NCBI RefSeq assembly: GCF_019320115.1
Contig: NC_089582.1
Coordinates: 116,876,637-116,940,636 of the forward strand
Source of the DNA: Miscanthus floridulus
Lineage: Eukaryota > Streptophyta > Magnoliopsida > Poales > Poaceae
Reading direction: 5' to 3'
DNA: 64,000 bases
Below, piece by piece: positions 57,412 through 64,000 of the stretch; the stretch's first letter is position 1, and each line of letters starts with the position of its first letter. The notes below the pieces were generated by a model. It saw only the letters and a list, made by a program, of their open reading frames with translations. It was not told where the DNA came from and did no database searches. Position numbers and translations under genes: made by a program.

Positions 57412-57959
57412 GCTCCGACGCTTGGATTTTTGTCTCCGGCCTTTTTGCTTTTGGATCAAGTGGTCACTGCTCTTGTAACTTGTTGTGTGGTGACGATGGT
57501 GCTCTCGGAGCCTACTGACTGGCGACGCTACTTGGATCCCTTGAGGCCGCTCAAGAAGGCCCATATGAGGGAGTGGTGACGGTAGTGGTTACATCGTCCT
57601 TGCAGCAGTGGGTAGGCAGGCACGCATCTAATCAGAGCATGCACGTCAGAATCCAGCTCGTGTCAGAGTAATTATACCGTGGTTATGTGAGGACAGCGAC
57701 TAATTCAATGCCCCTGTACCATCACCTGTACGCGGTGCGTGTAGACTTGGAGGGCCCTGCTGTCGCCGGGTCTAGGGCGCGAGGCTATCGCCTGTCGATC
57801 ACGCGATCCCGGCGGTTGGGAAGCGTGTACCGGAGCACGAACTGGCTGCCTTTGCTCGTCGGACATGATCGGGGCGGCGGACGCGTGCCGTGTACGTACG
57901 TGTGCTTTGCATATAATTGCATCAATCATCGTCGCACGGACGACGGATCCAGCGGAGAG
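57412..57959. other. Captured upstream region of the LCAT-like gene
   Basis: GC-mixed DNA between the gene start and the right terminal repeat, different in composition from the surrounding AT-rich repeats. It probably came along with the gene (promoter and 5' leader). Open frames here show no domain. Confidence 0.45.
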
Positions 57960-58565
57960 AGAGAGAGGAAGGGGGTGAAGAGTGAGGGAATGGAAAGCAT
58001 AAGGGGCTATCAGCAAAAAAAAAAAAATGATTGGCAAAGGGCTCTCACGTGCTGCTCACATGACCTATGGACACGGTGGCTGCTGTCATGCATTGCCACG
58101 TAGGATCTAATCCCTAAACGAACAGATTTGGATCTAAATAGCACAACTTAAAAGTTCATGTACTCAAACCTGTACTTTTAGAGTTAATGGACCTGAATGA
58201 CACAACACAAAAAGTTGATGGACCTATAGTGCATTTATCTCATTAATTTTTAATCCACTAGTCATGTACTAGGTATTAATTCACTAGTCAACTTAGGGCG
58301 TCCCCAATGGTTCATAAATAGTTAGTTTAGAAATAATTTTATTGGCTATCAAGGAGATGGAGCAAATAGCTAGCAACTGTAAATAACTAGTCTAACATGA
58401 TCTCCCAGAAACAACTCTCTCACAGCTCACATAAGCCTCCACTATATTGTTCTTTTTTATTATTATTTCTAAGTCTCATCTAGCCCGCTATTTACAAGTT
58501 GTGCCTGATAAGCGCTAATAGGACTAGTTGTTAATCTAGTGCATCCAAATGAAACTGGTTTGTTA

Positions 58566-58897
58566 GGTGGTATTTGGATTCAGTGACTAAAATTTAGGAG
58601 GTATGTCGGGAGGATGTTGTATGGGGTGTTTGATACTAATAAAAAAATAAATTACATAATCCACCAGTACTCCACGAGACGAATTTTTTAAACCTAATTA
58701 ATATGTCATTAGCACGTGTTACTGTAGCACACCATTGTCAAATCATGGCCTAATTAGGCTTAAAAAATTCGTCTCGTAAATTAGTCGCAAACTATGCAAT
58801 TATTTTCGTAATTAGTCTATATTTAATACTTCATGTATATATTCAAATATTCGATGGGACAACGACTAAAATTTAGGATGAGCTACCAAACATCACC
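58566..58897. mobile_element. Tourist MITE (PIF/Harbinger-type), intact
   Basis: Flanked by TTA on both sides (58563-58565 and 58898-58900). The ends are GGTGGTATTTGG and CCAAACATCACC. The interior has CGTCTCGTAAATTAGTCGC and GACTAAAATTTAGGA at both ends. It lies inside copy B and is absent from A and C. Confidence 0.85.
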
Positions 58898-59373
58898 TTA
58901 GTCTAGTCCATCAAAAAAACAGAGTTACAGTTGCAACTTATAACAGAGCCAGATCCTTCACTGGCACTGGCCCAGCCGGGCAGCCCGGGGCAACACATTT
59001 TGTCGCAGGTCTGCACCACTGTGCCATGGATATGCGGATATCGTTCGTAGCCCTGGCGCCCTCGATCTTAAAAATCTGAAGGACTGGCACATTTGCATGC
59101 ATTGCCGTCTGCACAGCCACTGGTAACGGGTTCACATGTAGGGATGGATTCTGATAGAATCAATACGTACGGATAGCATTATATTATATACCATATTTTA
59201 ATTCAAATACGGATATAAATACAAATATTATAGATATGAATATGAAACGGTGTCTCAAATTTGAATTCTAAATCTTGGCGATAACGTATATCTATTTACT
59301 TGTCAAAAAATTTAGTAGAACAAGATTGTTATGTAGATAAATTATTGTCGGGTTTCGATATTATGTATACCCG

Positions 59374-60524
59374 AAATTATCTCATGTTCAGTCCTCCTAA
59401 TTAATATATACGATGTGACCCGGGTTAAACTAAGGCTATGTTTGGATCCATAGAACTAACAACTAGTTGACTAATTTTTAATCCCTAAGTATCAAACAGA
59501 CAGACTAATTGTTAGTTTATTAGTCATGGACTGGTTGTTAATTCACTGGTTCACTTATAGGAGCTAATAAGGACATGTTTGTATTCAGAAAATTAATAAC
59601 TAGTTGACTAATTGTTAGTCTCTAAACATCCAAACAGGTGGACTAATTATTAATCCACTAGGCATATACTAGTTGTTAGTTCACTAGTCTATTTAGGACG
59701 TCCCCAATGATTCATAAATAGTTAGTTTAGGAAGAATTTTATTGGCTATCAAGGAGAAGGATCAAATAGCTAACAACTCACAAATAGTTAGTCTAGCATG
59801 ATTTCACAGAAACAACTCTTTCACAGCTCACATAAGCCTCCACTACATTGTTCTTTTTTATTATTATTATTTCTAAGTCTCATCTTAACTAGTTATTTGC
59901 AAGTTATGATGACGCCCTGATAAGAGCTAATAGAACTAGTTTTTAGTCTAGTCTATCCAAACAAGACAGTTTGTTAGTCATAGTCCATCAAACAGAGTTA
60001 CAGTCGCAACTTATAACAGAGCCAGATCTAGGTGCTTCACTGGCACTGGCCCAGCCGGGCAGCCCGGGGCGACACATTTTGTCGCACGTCTGCACCACTG
60101 TGCCATGGATATGCGGCTATCATTCGTAGCCCTGGCGCCCTCGATCTTAAAAATCTGAAGGACTGGCACATTTGCATGCATTGCCGTCTGCACAGCCACC
60201 GGTAACGGGTTCACACGTAGGGATGGATTCTGATACGTTCGTTGGTTTTATCCAACCCAAACTAGTTAGATAATAGTGTTTTTCTCTCATAATAAATCAG
60301 CACCAGCTAATCCGAATCAGTCTAGAAACCAATCAGCGAACAGGGTGACTGATAGCATTATATTATATACCATATTTTAATTCAAATAGGGATATAAAAA
60401 CAAATATTATAGATATGAATATGAAACGGTGCCTCAAATTTGAATTCTAAGTCTTGGCGATAACGTATATCTATTTACTTGTCAAAAAATTTAGTAGAAC
60501 AAGATTGTTACGTAGATAGAGTAT
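59374..60524. repeat. Triplicated unit, copy C, with small MITE
   Basis: It begins with the right arm of the hairpin MITE, then matches copies A and B to the LTR insertion site. The short conserved minus-strand ORF is at 60011-60214. A MITE with ends GTTCGTTGGTTT and AAACCAATCAGCGAACAGGG (60234-60345), of the common CCCTGTTCG family, has replaced a few bases relative to A and B. Confidence 0.8.
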
Positions 60525-61449
60525 CGTTGGGTATCGATATTAGGGATACACGGAGGAAGGAAGTTAACGGCCACGAAACTTAATTCGCTCGGATAGTCCA
60601 ATACGTATTTAAGGTCTTGCCCGACCCCGAGGGAGGGTGCGGGCTCTGTCTCGCCCAACCCCAAGGGCGCGGGCCCCATCTTGTCAGACCCCTCATGCGT
60701 AGGCTCCGTCTCGCTCGACGGAGATCTATACCGCCTCCAACCACTACGGGTCTAAGAGTACGACCCCAGGGTCAAATTTCTGATACCAGGAGGGAAGCGG
60801 GCACGTCTCGACATGACCCATGGCCACGACAGACCATACCTGGGGGCTCACGTCACCAAAAGTGTTGGGCGTACCGGCGCTGTGCTACCTAATCCCCGTA
60901 CGACTTCTAAAAGGAGTACATGTTAACCACGCCGCCCACCGGAACGGAGTGGAGCGCCGCGACCGGCTGACGACGCCTGCGTATAGCGCCAGTGACCAAT
61001 AGGGCCACGATGTGGAGCTTTCCCGTCATCATCTACAGGCCCGACGGGACCTGCATAAAGGAGATGAAGGACGCCGCGACCCTGTAGGCCTTCTTCTTCC
61101 TCGCTTTTCTCTTTTTCTCTCTCTTTTCTCTCTCTGTAACCTACGCCTTTCCCTTTACCTATAAAAGGGAAAGCAGGACGCCCCATAAACGAGGGAGGCA
61201 CAAGCACACGGCTGAACGAGCTCGACAAGACTCAACTCCGTTCGATCTTTTCACCAGAGACTTGAGAGCTTCTCGCTCTCTCGCCTATCTATAACCCCTG
61301 CTATAGACAATGTCGGTAACACGAGCCGCAGCAGACTAGACGTAGGGACGTTCTGCCCGAACCAGTATAATCCTTGTGTCCTTCGAGCACACCATCCGGG
61401 CCAGATGCGCAGATACAAATTTACTAGCCAATGGTTTGAAACACCGACA
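60525..61449 (+). mobile_element. Gypsy solo LTR with perfect 5-bp duplication
   Basis: Target duplication AGTAT at 60520-60524 and 61450-61454. It starts CGTTGGGTATCGATATTAGG (first base mutated from T) and ends GAAACACCGACA. A TATA box (TATAAAAG) is at 61160-61167. It is the same family as the LTR at 61773-62802. Confidence 0.88.
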
Positions 61450-61537
61450 AGTATGATGTGTAGATAACGACAACTCATAAAATAACATATATAATAAAAA
61501 ATGAAATAATTAAATATTTTAAAGCTACAAATAATAC

Positions 61538-61772
61538 TCCCACCGTTCCAAAAAGAATAACGCTATGGGATGCTTGCTGGTCAAATTTTCTCAAGTTTAC
61601 CTCGCTTTATAGAAAAGTAACAATATTTGTATCACTAAATAAATTTATTATGAAAACATACTCTGTGATTTATGTAATGATACTAGTTATGCATTATAAA
61701 TATTAATATTATTTTATATATAATTGGTCAAAGTTAAAAATGTTTGACTTCTCGAAAAAGTGAGAATGACAT
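61538..61772. mobile_element. Stowaway MITE cut by the Gypsy LTR
   Basis: It begins CTCCCACCGTTCCAAAAAGA and has TTGGTCAAAGTTAAAAATGTTTGAC near the right. The terminal part is displaced by the LTR inserted at 61773. Confidence 0.65.
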
Positions 61773-62802
61773 TGTTGGGTATCAATATTAGGGATGTCCA
61801 AAGTAAGGAAGTTAGCGTCCACGCTGACTTCCCCGGATGGAGCAAGACGTATTAAAAAGTCTCGCCCGACCTCGAGGCCGCGGGGGTCTCGCCCAAGGCC
61901 ATGGGCTCTGTCTCACCCGACCCCGGGGCCACGGGCTCCGTCTCGCCCGACCCCTTGGGTTTGTGCTCTGTCTTTCCCGACCCCAGGGCCATGGGCTCCG
62001 TCTCGCCCGATGGGAACCCATACCGCTGCCAACTACTCCAGGTCCAAGCGTATGGGTCTGGATCAAAACTCTGACAAAGGAAGAGAACTAGCATGACTCG
62101 ATGTAACCCGTGGCCATGACGGCCATACCTGAGGATTCACATCAAGAACAGCGTCGGGCGTGCTGGTGCTGTTTTGCCTAACCCTCGTATGAACGCTGAC
62201 TGGCGCGTTAGTTCACCATGACGTTCGCTAGACGGAATGGAACGCCATGACCGGCAGATGACGCATGCGCATGGCACCAGCGACAAACAGGGCCATGATG
62301 TGGAGCCATTCGTCGCTGGCGTCGTCCCTGTTGACATAAATAGGATCGACGAGACCCGCGTGAAGGAGGAGAAGGACCCGGCGATCCTAGAAACCTTCTT
62401 CCCCCTCTTTCTCTCTCGTTCTTCTCCTCTTCCTCCATTGTAACCCACGCTTTCCCTTCGCCTATAAAAGGGGAAGCAGGGCGCCTCATGAAGGGGGATC
62501 CAGAGCCGCATGAAGCCAGATCACGAGATAAACACACAAGAGCACAACACGAGCACACGACTGAGCAGCGATCGAGCTCTTAGCACCCGTTCACTCCTTC
62601 CACCAAAGACTTGGGATCCTTTCCCTCTCTCGCCCATTTGTAACCCCTACTGCAAATCAAGTGCCGGTAACACGAGCAGCAGCAAACTAGACGTAGGGAC
62701 GTTCTGCCTGAACCAGTATAAACCATTACGTCCTCCAAACATACCATCCGAGCCAGATGCACAAATACAAATTTACTCGTCGGTGGTCCAAAAACACCGA
62801 CA
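61773..62802 (+). repeat. 5' LTR of a Gypsy element that runs off the window
   Basis: Starts TGTTGGGTATCAATATTAGG and ends AAAAACACCGACA. The TATA box TATAAAAG is at 62463-62470. It is followed at once by a primer-binding-site-like stretch. The presumed target duplication on the left is GACAT (61768-61772); the right copy is outside the window. Confidence 0.85.
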
Positions 62803-62823
62803 GTTGGCGTGCCAGGTAGGAGC
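62803..62823 (+). promoter_or_regulatory. Primer-binding site of the right-hand Gypsy element
   Basis: GTTGGCGTGCCAGGTAGG directly follows the LTR end, in the position and style of grass Gypsy primer-binding sites. The tRNA was not identified. Confidence 0.6.
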
Positions 62824-62879
62824 TTTTTTGCGTGTCTCGACATCCACATCAGGTCTTGGATGGCTATTCACGGCGTCAG

Positions 62880-64000
62880 CTAGGTCCTAGGCGTGCACGT
62901 GCGCTTCAGGAACCTAGACTTCATCGTCATGATGGAGGGAGAGTTGGCGTAGGCTCCTACTACCGTCCAACCTCTCCATTCCGCTAGCCTCGATGAGATC
63001 ATCGAGGCGCTTGAGGAGCTGCAGCTGCACGCACTAGAGGCCCATGCCCCCGGGAGCGACCAGTTCCTTGGCTTCGATTCTAGGAGGCTAGATCCTAGGA
63101 GGACCTGGGTCGTCTCACCTTCCCTTTCACCAATGTCATGACACAGCTTGTCGGAGGAGAGCCGCTCTCCCCGGAATACCTCATCCGGAGCGCCCCGACA
63201 TCGCTACCGTTCAGTCTCCACAATGTCGTAGAGATCGTTGGCCATCGTGTGGCACAACGCACACCCCCGTCCCATTCGTAGGGATGACCGAATATGTCGT
63301 AGAGTCTTTCCACGACCTCCTCGTGGGAGAATCGAAGTCGCCCTCTAACTCTGACTCCAACAGGGGGAGCCATCACCCCTCTCGTGAATGTTTCACAACA
63401 GGTACTCCCAAGGGATATGTCGAAAGCATCAATGAGGGAGATGCTACCCCAACGAACGATCTCGACGACGAGGTTGAGGGGGATTCAGGGATCCCACCTC
63501 GCCTATGGGTAGAGCAACTGAAGGCCTAGCACCAAGAGCTCGAGGAAGCACGACTCCAGCTCGAGTAGGAACACGTGGAGCTCAAGCGAGAGATCGAGCA
63601 CCACAGAGACGGTGGTTGTGCACGTGCCATGGCCCACAACATAAACTGGAGGATCATCGAGGACGACGAATCCCTCCCACACTTTGCCTAGGCAAGCCAG
63701 AACATCACTACTGCGGTGACCTTGCTCAGGGGGCTTTTGGGGCCCACGACACTCGAGGATCGTCGGGCCCATCACGAGATTCGCACGCTACTTGAGCCTG
63801 CGGTGGCATAGCAGGCCGAGAGCTCGTTGTCCCGACAACACAAACTCGACGCCAACCAGCACACGCTCTTAGAGTGACCCGACAAGGATGTGTCAGTCCA
63901 CCAGACAAGGCAAGGCGGTAGGCCACATGCCATGGTCTCGGTGCATGAACGTCTCGGCCTCCACCATGACGTGCGTGACACCCTCGATGCCCATAGGCAT
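62880..64000 (+). pseudogene. Gypsy gag, 5' part, broken, continues beyond window
   Basis: Pieces in changing frames read FRNLDFIVMMEGELA and LDEIIEALEELQLHALEAHA near 62910-63050, and a gag-like tail at 63700-64000 (NITTAVTLLRGLLGP, RTLLEPAVA*QAESS, VHERLGLHHDVRDTLDAH). These are characteristic of gag in grass Gypsy elements. Stops and frameshifts are frequent, so it is not translatable as a whole. Confidence 0.65.

Larger units (their letters stand above)
55798..58241. mobile_element. Pack-MULE (Mutator-like) carrying an LCAT-like gene
   Basis: The terminal inverted repeats are about 280 bp each (55798-56075 and 57960-58241), beginning GAGATAAATGCAC(C/T), about 93% identical by eye. The target duplication is a perfect 9 bp, ATTAATTTT (55789-55797 and 58242-58250). 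There is no transposase. Nearly all of the interior is a captured host gene with its intron and upstream DNA. The long, well-matched repeats and perfect duplication suggest a fairly recent insertion. Confidence 0.92.
55592..59373. repeat. Triplicated unit, copy B, interrupted by Pack-MULE and Tourist MITE
   Basis: Homologous to copies A and C after removing the Pack-MULE (55798-58241) and the MITE (58566-58897). It holds the same short minus-strand ORF (58938-59135). It ends with only 28 bp of the LTR (59346-59373) before joining the right arm of the hairpin MITE. Confidence 0.8.

Overview
The window is a gene-poor, transposon-rich stretch of nuclear DNA from a grass, most likely a panicoid of the sorghum/sugarcane/Miscanthus/maize group. 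The evidence is the grass-type MITEs (Stowaway, Tourist, hAT), Copia and Gypsy LTRs with grass-typical ends, CACTA elements with 'GGGGCGGCT' or 'TTTGCCGAGTG' subterminal repeats, and a GC-rich intronless bHLH gene. The species call is inference. I see no rRNA, tRNA, CRISPR or bacterial operon structure. Only one ordinary host gene looks intact: a jasmonate-type (RERJ1-like) bHLH transcription factor at 2906-3760 on the minus strand. It has its own TATA box and two MITEs in its upstream region.

Layout. 1-1725: CACTA remnant interrupted by a Copia solo LTR. 1726-4400: bHLH gene and MITEs. 4400-12750: intergenic DNA with a hAT MITE, a LINE relic and a MULE-like repeat. 12751-26701: a full-length CACTA element (CACTA-1) with matching 3-bp target duplication GTA. 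It carries a transposase (tnp2) reading frame broken by stops, a long hairpin, an internal copy of its own subterminal repeats, a Transposase_24-like gene and a Ulp1-protease-like gene. 26702-31941: tail of another CACTA (CACTA-3), split by a 3.0-kb Tekay/Del-type Gypsy solo LTR with target duplication GAAAT. 31942-35058: AT microsatellites, a Stowaway fragment and a Copia LTR fragment.

35059-43310: a second large CACTA (CACTA-2) on the minus strand, with its 3' terminus and both gene sets; its 5' terminus is missing. 43311-52850: a minus-strand RIRE2/Tat-like Gypsy element with one complete LTR, gag and an antisense ORF of the 'putative gypsy type transposon' family, but no pol. Its other LTR is reduced to about 213 bp exactly where CACTA-2 stops.

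52851-61449: three copies (A, B, C) of a repeat unit of about 1 kb that share an LTR insertion site. Copy B is interrupted by a 2.44-kb Pack-MULE with a perfect 9-bp target duplication. The Pack-MULE carries most of an LCAT-like acyltransferase/phospholipase gene, including its intron. 61773-64000: 5' LTR, primer-binding site and the start of gag of another Gypsy element, which runs off the window.

Most of the genes therefore work as parts of transposons, not together. Stops in both CACTA transposases can mostly be explained by C-to-T (or G-to-A) changes, as expected from decay of methylated DNA. The most interesting items are the Pack-MULE gene capture, the hairpin and internal subterminal block inside CACTA-1, the antisense-ORF Gypsy element without pol, and the triplicated unit.
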